64,000 nt of DNA from Dipteronia dyeriana (taxonomy: Eukaryota; Streptophyta; Magnoliopsida; Sapindales; Sapindaceae), in the NCBI GenBank assembly GCA_032871835.1, contig CM065296.1, positions 1,312,001 through 1,376,000 of the forward strand, written 5' to 3'. The notes beneath the pieces are model-generated. The model was not told where the DNA came from and did not search any database. It saw only the letters and a list, made by a program, of their open reading frames with translations. How positions within the stretch are numbered: position 1 is the stretch's first letter; each line of letters opens with the position of its first letter. Of this stretch, positions 10,789 through 23,522 are shown piece by piece. The translations under genes were made by a program, and so were the position numbers.

Positions 10789-13699
10789 TTCTCCCACTTG
10801 AGCTACATAGACATTATTATTTTAGATTTAAATTTTTATTTTAAAAAACGATACTCCGAATTGACAAACAATTATATGTGGCCACAAAGAATGTTTAAGA
10901 GAGTAACATATTCCTTCCCTTTAGTCCAATAGAACCTTAAGTATTCAACTACAAAGATCATTACATCTTTAATCATCATAGGACCATATATAATCAAAAT
11001 ACCCTTAGATCTATCTACCCGGGTAAAATGATATGTATGTGTGGTATGGAAAATTAAAACCAAATGTGATCGTCATGCCTATTTCCATATAGGTCTACCT
11101 TCGTATTATGTGAAGTAGCTTAAGACAAGCAAACTTAATGTCTTAAATATCTTACACTCACAAGCCAAACACTTTGACCATGAGTTAAACCTCCCTTAAG
11201 ACTGACAAATTCTTCTGTCTTAAGTAATGTTCACTCATCGATAGAAACTTTATACCTTATGAGTGAATTGCCCCCTCAAAGCTAAAAGCTTGAGATTTCC
11301 TACCATAATCAAACATATGTGTGCACACAATAACAAATATAGCAAACATCTTAACATGCATATACAATACATTATCAAAAATATAAAACAAACATGCATA
11401 GAAAAAATGCAGTTAAGCTAATAAAAGACAACTCCCACAAACCAAACACATCAAAAATTTCAATCATTCAATGTAGGATATAACATACTTCACAAAACCT
11501 CCGGAGTCAAATATCTCGGTTAGTGTATTAATAATTATTTTACTTGTGGCTATTAGAAACTCGCAACTATAATATCCATATGATTAAACCTCTGAGATCT
11601 CTTATCATATTCAGAGAAAATAAATACAACGAAATTATCACAATCTACCTTAAAATATGATTTTACAATCAAAATTCTTTAGAGTTGCAATATATAAAGC
11701 CACATATTTCTTCATCGATACATACATGTGAGCATGAAACAATTAACCTCTACAAATATGTTGAAACCCTTTTTTTTTTAATTACAGATACATACATGAT
11801 CTTTTTTCTTATGAGAACGCTCCAATTTACTTTGAGAAATTTAAACTATGTAAGTTTATCACTTTTACAATAGGGAACTTCAAATAAGTAAACTATCATA
11901 TACAAACCTTTAAGTGCTCTATTAATATAGTTTCTCAATAGTATTATCAAAATAAGCTTGTTCGATTTATTCACCTCGAAATACTAGAGATAAAATTCTT
12001 AATGTCACACAAATAACAACATATAGCACATAGAAAATAAACTGACCTTCACTGACCTTCGGTTATATCTAATGGCAAAATAAAACATTTTAACAAAGTC
12101 ATAAAATGCTACAACATTATTAAACTAAACACCATTCTCTGGAATTTGATTAATTATGTGAATGAAGTTTTAAAGTATGCAAACTTAATACTAGTTTTCA
12201 AGTAAAACCTTCAAACCATAAAGCTGACCACATAACTTCCAACATTTAAGTTGAAAATATTATTACCTTGAAAAATCATTATCAACCAATTAGTTTGCAA
12301 CTGTTTGACAACTAAGTCAAAAACCAAACTCCAATGACATCCAAAATTGCAATTCAACAAAAATAACATTTATTCAATATAAATATCATAAGCACAAGAT
12401 TTCTTCCTTAAACGCAAGTATTTTAAATTATACATTCTTAACAACTTCACTCTCTCCCTCTAAGAATGTATAATGCATAGATGTAATTATTTTTATAAAT
12501 AAAACATAACATATTCTATAAACTATTACCAATAGTTTATAACCTTTTGTAGTTCTCTCCTTATCTTTTATGAGATCACTTTTAATACAATTAATCAAAA
12601 GACTTAAGCCAAGAATTTAACAATAATCAAAATGTCATAAAAACCAATTATCTCCATTTAATCTTTAGTCGTGTGATTAAAAAGATTATATCTAAACTAC
12701 AAGAACAATCATCAATCTAATTTTAAAATCTAAAATTAAAATTTAGAATAAGAGAAGAGTTCGAAGATCCATAAAGATTATTATTTACAAAAATCACCAT
12801 ATAACTCACTAGATGAAAATCATAAACAATAATGTATTATCTTGAATAAACTTTAATATATAACTTTAAATACTCAATCTTACTATGAAAATTATAATAT
12901 GCATTACATGACCAAAATCAGAAATATCATCCAATAAAACTTTTAGAGGTTAAAGATAATCTAAATATTATCATGAATTTATATAAAACCTCTTAACTAC
13001 TTGGTCTCTATTAAATACTGAGTTCCTCGAGAAGAATTTATAATATAAAATATATCACAGCAAACAACTCACTAAGTGCTTAATTGATAATCAATCAAAT
13101 AATTCAAAACATAAATCAAAGAATACATTTTCTTGCAATAGCAAATTATTTTGTGTCATCTGTATTTCTTTTGACTTGTTATGTTAAACTATCAAAATTT
13201 TCAGACCACTTCTTATTGTGTTTGCACCCTATCAACTTTATCAAAATACCAAACAAAAGACATAACTTCATAGAATAGATTAATCTAAGGTAATAGACCT
13301 TATTAAAACTTTCAACAATGGGTTCACTAAACTTTATTTATCTTTTAATCCTCGTTTAGGTAAAAACCAAGTGGAGTGTCTCATCTAATTCGTCAAAAAG
13401 TCTACTAACCAATATCTTAATTGCATGCATTTAAAAATAGTAGAGGTGTTTTAAAAAAAATCAAAATATATTCATGCTCACACCGATTTCTATAATTATT
13501 ATAAATAATGATTTAACATTCATAGAAATCCAACACAACATCATGATCTATCTTTTGGACAAAGACCACAACGCATGTGTTAAAACTTTTCTACAAGTGA
13601 TTAACTTCTTTGAGAGATGGACATCACTGTGATGACTCTCTTGGGTAGATGATCAACACATGTATAGTTTTTCCTCAATTTAGTTCAAAACCTTAATCA

Positions 13700-15260
13700 T
13701 TAATAATCCGACGAATATTGTGGAAACTTAACAACTAGTTCACTACGTGAATACATAGTCAACCAACCCCATGAATATTCCAAACACAATTGATTATATA
13801 ATTTTATCAAAGGATCGTTATAAAATCTTAATTGTCAATCCACTATTTAGAAAAATAACCATCCAGCGTTATAATAATTTCTAGTATAATCAATTAATAT
13901 CCTCAATGAAATAAACAAATCATAATGAAATCTTAATGGTTAGTCTACTACGTACAAACATAATCATCCAATTCCATAATAATTTCATAGGTTATACATT
14001 TGTAAACCAAGAACTACAAATCCAATATCATTATATCCAATAAAAAATTATATATTTCTCTTAATCAATCCAACATGGTCACACATTTTTATTTTATTTT
14101 AAAATAATGAGAAATATATAACCTGCTTAAATTCATATTGAGTATATATTATTCGTGAATCTATAGAATATGTAGGCATCATTAAGTGTTGGACACTTTC
14201 ATTCAATTAAATGAAAATATATTATGGGCAATTTTCAAAATTTGTAACATTTATATCACATTATATAAATGAATACCTCAAGATGATGAACCTTCTACGG
14301 AGAAGAACATCACCCGTCACATGTGTCTAAAATTCATAACATATTGTATAAGTGAATACCTCGAGATAATAAACCTTCTACGGAGAAGAACATAACTCAT
14401 CACATGCATATAATTCCATCATTATAATCGATAACCAACGAATATCTCAAAATCTTAATGATTAGTCACCACGTGAAAGCATAATCATCCAATTTACTAG
14501 TATATTTAATCAATTGTTAAAACTTACCAAATTAATAACCGTTAACCAACTAAATTCTCAACATCGAAATGATTAGTCGCTACGTGAAACATAATCACTC
14601 GATTCACAAGAATATTCAAAACAGATTATTAATTTTAACCTCATCAATAATCGATAACCAATGAATTTCGTAAACTCTTAATGATTAATCACTACGTGAA
14701 CCATAATCATCTGATTTATGAGAAAATTCTATGAACTATTGAATCAAAAACATTAATAATCGATAACCGATGAATTTCTTAAAATCTTAATGACTAGTCA
14801 CTACGTGAAGCACAATCATCCAATTCACAAGAATATTTTATCAATTATTAAAACTTACCAAATTAATAATCGTTAGCCAACTAAATTCTTAAAATCGATA
14901 TGATTAGTCACTACGTGAAACATAATCACTCAATTCACGAGAATATTCAAAACATATTACTAATTTTAACCTCATCAATAATCTATAACCGATCAATTTT
15001 TAAAATCTTAATGATTAGTCACTATGTGAAACATAATAATCTGATTTACTAGAAAAATCAATCGATTATTGAATCAAAATCATTAATAATAGATAACCGA
15101 CGAATTTCTCAAAATCTTAATGATTAGTCATTTCATGAAACATAATCATTTGATTCAAGAGAAAATTTTATCAATTATTAATTTTAAACAAACTAATAAT
15201 TAGTATGAAAACTAAATGATTAGTCACTACGTGAAACATAATCATCCGAAATCATAATAA
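13700..15260. repeat. Degenerate ~110-bp tandem repeat array
   Basis: A core reading TAGTCACTACGTGAAACATA recurs. The ACGTGAA-like landmark falls at 14471, 14582, 14694, 14803, 14913, 15024, 15134 and 15229, giving steps of 111, 112, 109, 110, 111, 110 and 95. Weaker copies lie near 13745, 13847 and 13950. Between the two groups an 83-bp unit is doubled (GAATACCTC at 14271 and 14354). The array sits inside the Copia-like element. It is not coding. Confidence 0.85.
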
Positions 15261-16465
15261 TTATTTATGAACTGCAATTATTCTCATAAAATTTATGGAA
15301 ATTTTTAAAATTACCTTATGATTTTAATAAATTTCAAATTAGCCCCTATATTTATCAAAATATTAAATTGGTCCAATTACTTTCTGAAATTAAAAATCTG
15401 CATTAACACGTAACCAATCACATATAGACACCTCAATGTTATAATAATTCTAAAAGGGCCTAGGACAATAGCAAAACAACCGAATATTATATCTAATTCT
15501 CAAAAGGACCTAAGAATATTCATAACAGTCTGAAACTATATCTAATTTGTAAAAGTTGGCCCACAATAAAATCAATCAAAAAACCCTAGGTTTCACGGCT
15601 GCCATCAAACCCCTTTGTTCCGTCGGCCACCAGAACAACGGCAACACCGTTTCCATACGACGACCAACCATAAGAAACTCAGCCAATGACCCAGTGGTGT
15701 GTCGCCACCTACAGCGAGTCCTCGACCCTCATCTGGTTTCTCCTTCAACCCGCGCCAACGCATGGGTCTGATACTAGATATTCTCAAGCGGCAATATGAT
15801 GCCGAAAAGATTAGACAAGTGTGCAGATCTGGGCCGATCCTCATCCGTGCCTTAGCGTGGCAGCTTTGGGTCATCGAAACCATCGACCCGCGAATAGGTT
15901 CAGGTCTGGTTTCTCCTCCAACCCGCGCCGACTTGGTGCCACAAGGCATAAACCCATCAACTTGCACCTGAACCCAAATTTGGTGCGATCTAATCCAACA
16001 CGTAATTAGACTTTCATCAATCCACCAAATCCACTTACAGAACAAAACTGATTTCTAAAAAGTAATTTTAGACACAAATCGTTAGCATATTCAAATCAAC
16101 ACATGTCAAAACAAAACAAAATTCAAACATGGACTTCAATTTTTGTTGTCAACATTATTTTAGGTACAGGTCTCAAACCCTAGTAGTAAACATCCAAGAA
16201 TCTCATCCATCTGGTTTCAATTTGTTTTAAGTTTTTAATCGATGATTATAATAATCACAAAACAAAACAAATCACTTATTGAATCAACAGATCAACCAAT
16301 AATTAACTGAATTTAATTTAAAAAGAAACAACTAGATCCAGTTCATGAGTGAAGACCCGTAACACATTCATCAACAATAATTTAATTCAATCCGGTGTGG
16401 TCAAATATAAATATATTCAACCTATGAAACAATAGGATCGGCTCTGATACCACTAAAATTTATCT

Positions 16466-16930
16466 CGTATTGTATATACATAAGTATGAATAGACACGTA
16501 TCTGGAAACCCAACGGAAACCATCAAAGTTATAGAGAGTCTTTTACTCTCTACTCTCTACCCACCTTACTTCAGATAACCCAATGGGAAGGCTACATTAT
16601 TCTGAATCATTGTGTGATACATGAGCGAGAGTAGGGACCCTATATAAATTGTTACTTACTTGAATCCTAACCTATAGAGGATTCACAACACTAATAGGAT
16701 GGTTAGTCCCAGAAGGATTACCAGACCCACACGTATACAATAGTCCATCATGTATCATATCCTACATAAATAATGTAGCTAAGGTGTACTAAGCCCAACA
16801 ATATTGATCACATTAATAACGGGCTTTATTCGGTCAACTCTCTCTTACTTAAACACTTCAATCAATTCGGTTTTTATAAATTCAAAATTATAATGTCATA
16901 TGTTACTCACAATTTTATAAAAATTTTACA
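16466..16930 (-). repeat. 5' LTR of the Copia-like element
   Basis: Partner of 10348-10788. The primer-binding site lies just inside its left edge. Confidence 0.8.
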
Positions 16931-16936
16931 AGTAAT

Positions 16937-17245
16937 ACCAAGTGTAACGGTAGAACTATTTTACGAGGAAGTTTGGCAATCTAAGCAAAGCTAAAACAAT
17001 AAAAATTCAAAATGTTGAAACCTACTGTCTAGTGCTACCCGTGATGTAAATTTTCAACCATTTCCTCTCATTTTCTTATGGTGTAAGTCTCTCTACAACT
17101 CCCACTTTCTCTTTTCTTTTATTTTCTTTTTAACTCATCGTGCGAGAAATTCTTTGAAGCAAGCATGTTTTCAGTCTCATGCTATAGGTATTAAATGCAC
17201 AATGTCACATCTCGAAGAAGAGAGTCTGGTATTTTAAAGTAGAAA
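16937..17245. repeat. Direct repeat X, right copy
   Basis: Matches 9780-10085 (AGTGTAACGGTAGAAC to TCTGGTATTTTAAA) and begins directly after the right LTR. Confidence 0.8.
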
Positions 17246-17689
17246 TGGTGAGAAATGTCACATTTTTTTTGGTGAGTTGCAGTGATGTCACTAGTTTAAT
17301 AAGTTAAGTTTAAAAGGCGCCTATTATGGTGAATTACCAAAATTACCCTTAAATAATCGATTATTTATTCTTTAAAAGTCTCTCTCTCCAAAAAAGTTGT
17401 CAGAAAATCAATCAACTACTCCTCTATCTCTCCAAAAAACGAGTCTCTCTCCAGATATTGCACAAGAAGGTACACAAATATCCTGATCTTTTTTTTTACT
17501 TTTACATGCATTTATGTGTGGTTTAACAAATTATGAACATGTATGAACATGTTGTCTCCATTTTTTTTTAATATGTCTATGAATTGTAAACTTTTAAAAA
17601 ATAATGTATGAACATGTATGCATTTTTTTTTTGTATTTACATTTGACCGAGCTGATTTGAAATGGTGCAAACAAGTTTAAAATCTTGGA

Positions 17690-17985
17690 CATAAAAACTT
17701 GAAAAAATATATTGTAAAAGGGCTCGAAAAATTAGTAAAAAAGCTCGAACAATTTTTAAAAAAGCTGGATCCCTCACAAAAAAGCTCGATCATGTACAAA
17801 AAAAGTTTGATCATGTACAAAAAAAGCTCGATCCCTAAAAAAAAGCTCGAGCCATATTAAAAAAGCTCGGTCCCTCACAAAAAAAGCTCGTTCAAGTTTA
17901 AAAAAGCTCGATCATGTACCAAAAAAGATCGATTATGTACAAAAAAATCTCGATCCCTAACAAAAAAACCTCGATCGCTTACACT
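17690..17985. repeat. Left AAAAAAGCTCGAT motif array
   Basis: About fifteen loosely spaced copies of an AAAAAAGCTCGATCC-like unit, roughly 18-21 bp apart, with substitutions. The array precedes the transposase and has the same orientation as the right array. Confidence 0.85.
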
Positions 17986-18076
17986 TTAGATTTTTGTTTA
18001 ATCCTTTATAATTTTAAATTTAATATTAATTATTATTATCTTAATAATGGTTTTTGATGATGATTTTGACAGGACA

Positions 18077-20757
18077 ATGGATAGGGTGAGAATAGTCATA
18101 TCTTACAACGGTCGATGAGAACAATTACCTGATGGAAGTCAGAGGTATTTAGGTTTCGATAACTAAGGTTTGTATGTGTCAAAGAATTTGACTTACGATG
18201 AACTGGTATCGATCGTGCAAACCGTTGTGAAGTATGATGAGAACAAATACAGTGTTGATCTGCAGTCTATATCAATCGTTCTTGGAACTACATGTCGTAC
18301 ATTTATAAGAAACGATGATGATGTTCAGTTTATGCTAGGGGAAGATAGGGTGATCCCTCAAGTATGTGTTAATCTAATCGGGAGGCCAGCAGGAGGTGTC
18401 ATTGGTGAAGATATCCCTCATCATGAAAAAACCCAATAATTTCGATCGTCAGGCGGTTTTAACCAGTTGTTCACAAAAATAAGTGGGATTGATGGTCGGA
18501 AAAACATGTGTGTTGTCCCACTAGAAGTAGCCGGCCATGGTGATATACTGGGACCTCAATTCGACGATGTCTTTGGTTGTCAAATTGAGATGAATGGTAG
18601 GCAGTACAACCACCAATACAATGAGATCTACAATGGCATCAACAATGAGCAGAATACAACACCGAATGTTAGGCCGATTCATGATGTGGATAATGAGGGC
18701 AATTTTAATCCGGTAGATAATGTAGAGAATAATGAGGATGATGAAGAACCTGTCCAAACGGAAAGACATGTAAGACATGTACACAGATTTAGTTCCAATG
18801 CACCAGATATAGTTGGGACCTCCGAGGTCCGGGCTAATGTAACTCCAGATAATTCTGATAAAGCCACAACGTGGTTATTCCAAAAGCAGAATCATACTCG
18901 TTTGGTAAGGGTGGAAGCAGAAACTTGGTTGAAGATGAACCTACAAGCACGATATATAAAGGACAATTTTTTCTAACGAAAAAGGATTTGAAGAGACTAG
19001 TAGACCATTTTGCAATACGGCAGAACTTCGAGTGGAAGGTGAAAAGGTCCAATAAGACAACATTACATCTAGTTTGTTTGATGAAAAATTGTATGTTGAA
19101 GTTAAGAGCGGTGAGGAGAGATGAAATGACATACTTTCAAGTAAGAAGTTTTGTCAACGATCACACTTGTCCGTTAGAGAAAATTCACCGTCATCACCGA
19201 CAAGCTAGTGCAGTCATAATTGGAGAAGTGATTGCACCTAGACTTCAATAACAAGATGGTCGACTAATGCGTCTGAATGACATAATCGCCAACATGAAAT
19301 CAATGTATGGAATCCAAATCATGTACAGTAAAGATTATACGTTGTCATTGACCTATGGAACACATGAGGAAACCTTCCAACTGCTTCCATCATTCGGTTA
19401 CGCTTTGTAACAAAAAAATTCCGACACAATCACTGACTTTTTCATGTCGATTGGTGCCTCACTTAGAGGATTTCATATGTGTATGCGTCCAGTAATTGCT
19501 GTTGATGGTACCCATTTGAAAGGACAATTCAGGGGTACAATGTTTGCTGCAACATCACAAGATGGGAATGAACAGGTTTATTCAATTGCTTTTGGGTACG
19601 ACGACTCAAAAAACAACCTTTCATGAGAGTGGTTTTTTGACTGCTTGAAGGGTGTCCTAGGTCATATTGATGAGCTAGTTTTCATTTTCGATAGACATGC
19701 AAGCATTGAAGCAGGGATTTCTAAAGTGTTCCCTTATGCCACTCATTCCATATATTGCTGGCACTTTTCTGTAAAATTAAGAAGCGATATCATAGAAAGA
19801 ATGTTGCCGTAATAATGGATAAAACAGCCCGCACGTACACCGAGTTTGAATATAACCGGTATATGGAAGAATTAAGAAACTTACACCAGAATGCACATTA
19901 TTATGTAATTGATGTCGGTCCAAACAAGCGGTCCCGTGTACACTGTTTCGAAAGAATGTACAGGGTGATGACAACAAATGTTGCAGAATGCATAAACTCA
20001 TGCCTAAAATTTGCACTACAACTGCCTATGTTGACTCTGGCTAAATTCATTAGGAATATGCTACACTGTGGTTTCACGATCGCTATAGAGCTGCACAATC
20101 CATGCGTCATCAGTTGACCGACCAACACATCCTGTGATCTTAAAACGTGTGAAGAAGTGTGGCTTTATGACCGTAAATCCAGTAGATTGAAATATTTTCT
20201 CGGTCAAGCGGTCGACCTGTACTTGCAACAAATTCCAAATTGATCATTTTCCATGTTCTCACGCACTTACGACCGTAAGGTACATTACTTACAAGTTTTA
20301 CTGTGAGGTAACTATTACTGAATTGTGAAAATCATCGTTTTCAATATTTTTTATAGGGAGCGAAACTTGGATTTGACATCTTTGTGTTCGGACTACTATA
20401 AGAAACAGACAATTATTGATGCGTACTCGTTCCTATTATACCGGTTGGACATCCTTTCACTTGGGTTGTGCCATTTGACAATGCTCAGAGGGTGATTTTG
20501 AATCCAATCTCCAGGAGAGAAGCATGACGTCCGAGGGCGGGTTGACATATCTCGTCTTCGGAGAGGACAACTATACAATCGTGTAGAAGATATGGACAAC
20601 TAGGGCATAATTCCAGGAGATTTTCTAACCCACCTATGATTAATGAAGGTCCAAGCAGAGGTGTTCCCGATGAATACCGCCGCAAGTGTAGCATCTGTCA
20701 TTCAATTGGACAAACCAAACAGACGTGCCCTAACATGGACTCTAATAGGGAATGAAT
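18077..20757 (+). pseudogene. mudrA-type MULE transposase pseudogene
   Basis: The frame starts MDRVRIVISYNGR. It continues through an N-terminal region (18170-18960), a DNA-binding-like segment (KKDLKRLVDHFAIRQNFEWK, about 18980-19170), the MULE catalytic core (VIAVDGTHLKGQFRGTMFAA at about 19492-19551, with FDRHASIEAG at about 19688), a SWIM zinc finger (CTCNKFQIDHFPCSHA, about 20217-20264) and a terminal zinc-knuckle-like CSIC...QTC (about 20684-20730). Several in-frame stops and at least two frameshifts (around 18870 and 19760) break it, so no active enzyme is made. Domain order is that of plant MuDR-type transposases. Confidence 0.9.
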
Positions 20758-20949
20758 GGAAATTTTTTGATCACATAGTAGACATTTGGAATCGTATCAG
20801 ATTGTAATAATTTGGAATTGTATGAGTTGTTCGTTAACTTATTTCGTACTAAAAAAAATTGTATCAGATTTTCAAGGTTTGCTATGTGTTTCGTACATGT
20901 GATGGCAGACACTGGAAACAAAAACATTAAAAGAAATTGAAATAATATC

Positions 20950-21420
20950 AATGGATTATCTCCTCCAACGAGACCTTATCGGCTCCAGGAAAGTACCGCT
21001 GATGTATGTCATTCTCCACTACTGCATACTTGGTCGTGCCCGGTACAACTCCAAACCGTAATCCGGTGATCAGGCAAAATTCTACCTTCGAAAGCCTCAC
21101 CGACTGGTTCCCTAACATAAATTACATCTCATCTGTTGGGTCATTATGATGCAGCTCCCTCAAAAGCAACTGATGGATAACACCACCCGAAAACTTCATC
21201 TCCCGATGCATCGTTAGGAAAAGCTTGAAACATGACGCCATGAACCGACACCGATCTTCATCTGCAAATTCTGCAAGGACCCTGTTCAGCATGTCGTCTA
21301 TATGGGTAAGGGCGTCAAAATGGTCGTGTCGAGTCAATTTGCCCTCGTACCAGTCTCCTTATGGAGTTTTAAGCAAATCCATCAACCTATTTCTCATCTG
21401 GAATGTAACAAAAATACAAC
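20950..21420 (-). pseudogene. DUF1985-domain remnant carried by the MULE
   Basis: Read on the minus strand, an acceptor-like CAG precedes MRNRLMDLLKTP, then after a stop GDWYEGKLTRHDHFDALTH, RFMASCFKLFLTMH and GGVIHQLLLRELHHN. After a second stop come FMLGNQSVRLSKVEFCLITG, LRFGVVPGTTKYAVVENDIH and QRYFPGADKVSLEE. This is the pattern of the plant DUF1985 domain, often found with Ulp1-type protease domains in MULE-carried genes. The expected C-terminal Ulp1 domain is absent: only about 190 bp separate it from the 3' end of the convergent transposase. Confidence 0.75.
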
Positions 21421-21449
21421 ATCATTAAACAGAAAAAATCTTTGAACCA

Positions 21450-22260
21450 AAATTATAAGTCTCGATCCAATGTAAAAACAATTCGGTCCTAAAAAAATAT
21501 GCTCGATCCCAGAACAAATAAGCTCGATCCTATGACAAAAATGATCGATCTCATAACAAAAAAGTTCGATCTAATGTAAAAAAAACTCGGTCCAATTAAA
21601 AAAAAAATCTTGGTCCTATAAAAAATAAGCTCGATCCAGGATAAAAAAAGCTTGACCATTTAAAAAAAAGCTCGATCATATGAAAAAAATGCTAGATCCC
21701 ATAACAAAAAAACTCTATCATATGTAAAAAAAACTCGATCTTATTTAAAAAAAAACTCGATCCCATGATGAAAAAGCTCGATCCAATGTAAAAAAAACTC
21801 GAGCCTATTGAAAAAAGCTTGATTCCATTCAAAAAAAGCTCGAACCCTTATAAAAAAAACTCAACTTACCAAAACCTAATTTTCACGAAAAAAAAACTCG
21901 ACTTATCTAAAAAAAGCTCGACCCTTTTAAAAAAAACTCGATCCTATGAAAAAAAATCATCGATCGCATAACAAAATAGCTCTATCATATGTAAAAAAAA
22001 AAGCTCGATCTTATTTAAAAAAAGCTCGATCTTATGATGAAAAATCTCGATTCAATGTAAAAAAAGCTCGAGCCTATTGAAAAAAGCTCGATTCCTTTTA
22101 AAAAAAGCTCGATCCCTTTCAAAAAAGCTCGATCTCATTCAAAAAAAAAACTCGAACCCCCTTACAAAAAAGCTCGACTTACCAAAACCTAATTTTCACG
22201 AGAAAAAAAAACTTGACTCAACTACAAGTAAGCTCGATTCTCCTACAAAAAGTCTCGGTA
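21450..22260. repeat. Right AAAAAAGCTCGAT motif array
   Basis: About 800 bp of degenerate AAAAAAGCTCGATCC-like units, with CTCGAT as the best-kept core and a spacing of about 18-22 bp. A longer block near 21860-21910 recurs at 22160-22210 (CTTACCAAAACCTAATTTTC), showing internal duplication. The 169-codon frame here (22077-22586) is only a lysine-rich readout of the array. Confidence 0.88.
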
Positions 22261-22613
22261 ACCCAGAATTTTATCTTCCTCAACAGTTGTTCAACCAAAT
22301 TTCAAACCCTAACATAAACCACAACCATTCTCATATCTCTATTTTAACTCTAGTCTACAATTTCAATCAACAAAACTCAATCCTAACATGCAATACAAGT
22401 TATCAACAACAAAAACGAGGAAAAAAAAATTCATCTTACCTTTGTCAATCGCAATTGTTCTCGTGTTCTCTCGTTCCGGTCACTTCGACGTCGATTAGCT
22501 TCCTATCGGTTTCACTCTTGCTTTTCTCTGACTTAGAAAACGATAAATTTCTCTCTATTTTAATATTTCGGGGTATTTCCATCTGATCACGTTAAATTGT
22601 GTATTTTGAACAT

Positions 22614-23513
22614 GAGTGGTGCTATTGGCACACCCCCCACTAAACTATTTAAACCCCACTTTTTAAAATTTTGATTTAATTATAAAAAATTATATGGATT
22701 TATTAATTTTTTTATTTTATTTCATTTCATTGACTACCCTTTTACTTATTTTTCAAACTTAATACACCTCATATCTTTTAAAAAAAAAATACACTTCATC
22801 TTTAATATTTATATACATTTTTCTCATATTCATTCGCATGACTTGTTTTTTCTTCTTATTTCTTGATAAAATCATCTTTATTAGGCACGATTTTGTTTTT
22901 TTTTTTATAGTCTGTTGGATTGTTGGTGGTAGATTGTGAATGTGATATTAATCGTCTAATTGTTTATTTTTTTTGTGATTAAGTTAGAGTTTTGGTGTGA
23001 TTTCGGTTTGTTAGAGATTAGGTTTTCTTAGTATGATTTTGTTATTTTTTTTATATAAATAACATTAAACTAACTTTGAAAGATACATAATAAAAACTAC
23101 AAAAGAATTGATACAAATTATAGTTTACCTAGAAGATCTGAAATAAAATAAACCAAGAGAAAAAATTAGCAAACATGGATATAGATTTTGATAAGAAAAA
23201 TAAAACAAACATGTGAAATAATAAAATCATTAAATACTAATTAAACATGGTAATCGTGAGATCGAGATCTGAAAGAAAATATAAATAAAAATAGTAAGCA
23301 TTCAATGATTTGAAATAATATATGTCATTAAAGCTTTTATTATTAATGTTTTGAAATAAGGAAAGCATGGTTTTATTAGTTTTAATTTGTACAAGATTTT
23401 TTTAATAAAAAATATATATCTATTTAAATAATTTGATAAAGAAAAAAAAATATAAAATAATTTAAAAAGTGGACATAAATAGTTCGGTAGTGGGTATATC
23501 AATAACATCACTC
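22614..23513. mobile_element. MULE-derived MITE, 900 bp
   Basis: Imperfect terminal inverted repeats of about 50 bp: GAGTGGTGCTATTGGCACAC at the left and, inverted at the right, GAGTGATGTTATTGATATAC. Both continue to CCACTTTTTAAA. The flanks TTTGAACAT (22605-22613) and TTTAAACAT (23514-23522) are a 9-bp target duplication with one mismatch, as for Mutator-type elements. The interior is very AT-rich and non-coding. Confidence 0.82.
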
Positions 23514-23522
23514 TTTAAACAT

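Larger units (their letters stand above)
10348..16930 (-). mobile_element. Non-autonomous LTR retrotransposon, Copia-like ends, internal tandem repeats
   Basis: Direct repeats at about 10348-10788 and 16466-16930 are clearly homologous LTRs. In minus orientation, the purine tract AAGTGGGAGAA directly precedes the 3' LTR (start TGTAAGAT at 10788), and TGGTATCAGAGCC, an initiator-Met primer-binding site, lies at about 16441-16453 next to the 5' LTR. This tract/site combination is typical of plant Copia elements. About 5.6 kb of interior shows no gag, integrase or reverse transcriptase frame. It is very AT-rich except 15590-15990, which is GC-rich with overlapping short frames of unknown origin. 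The LTRs differ at many positions, implying age. No clear target duplication was found. Confidence 0.8.
17250..22604 (+). mobile_element. Mutator-like element (MULE), decayed, with GCTCGAT arrays
   Basis: The unit consists of a left end (17250-17460), a short-motif array (17690-17985), a broken mudrA-type transposase (plus strand), an antisense DUF1985 remnant, and a second array (21450-22260). Exact ends were not found and no long terminal inverted repeat is evident, so it may be a non-TIR MULE. The left boundary resembles the element end at 5990-6100. A MULE-derived MITE sits directly against its right side. Confidence 0.7.

Noticed and set aside
14430..15260. CRISPR-like regular repeats
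   Set aside because: Units are contiguous 110-bp tandem repeats with no spacer structure, in plant nuclear DNA.
15556..16045. Overlapping frames in the GC-rich part of the Copia-like element
   Set aside because: Frames are open on both strands because stops are rare in GC-rich DNA; no gag, integrase or polymerase motif is readable.
22077..22586. 169-codon plus-strand frame, lysine-rich
   Set aside because: It reads straight through the GCTCGAT motif array, so its repeats are those of the DNA; no domain or splice context.
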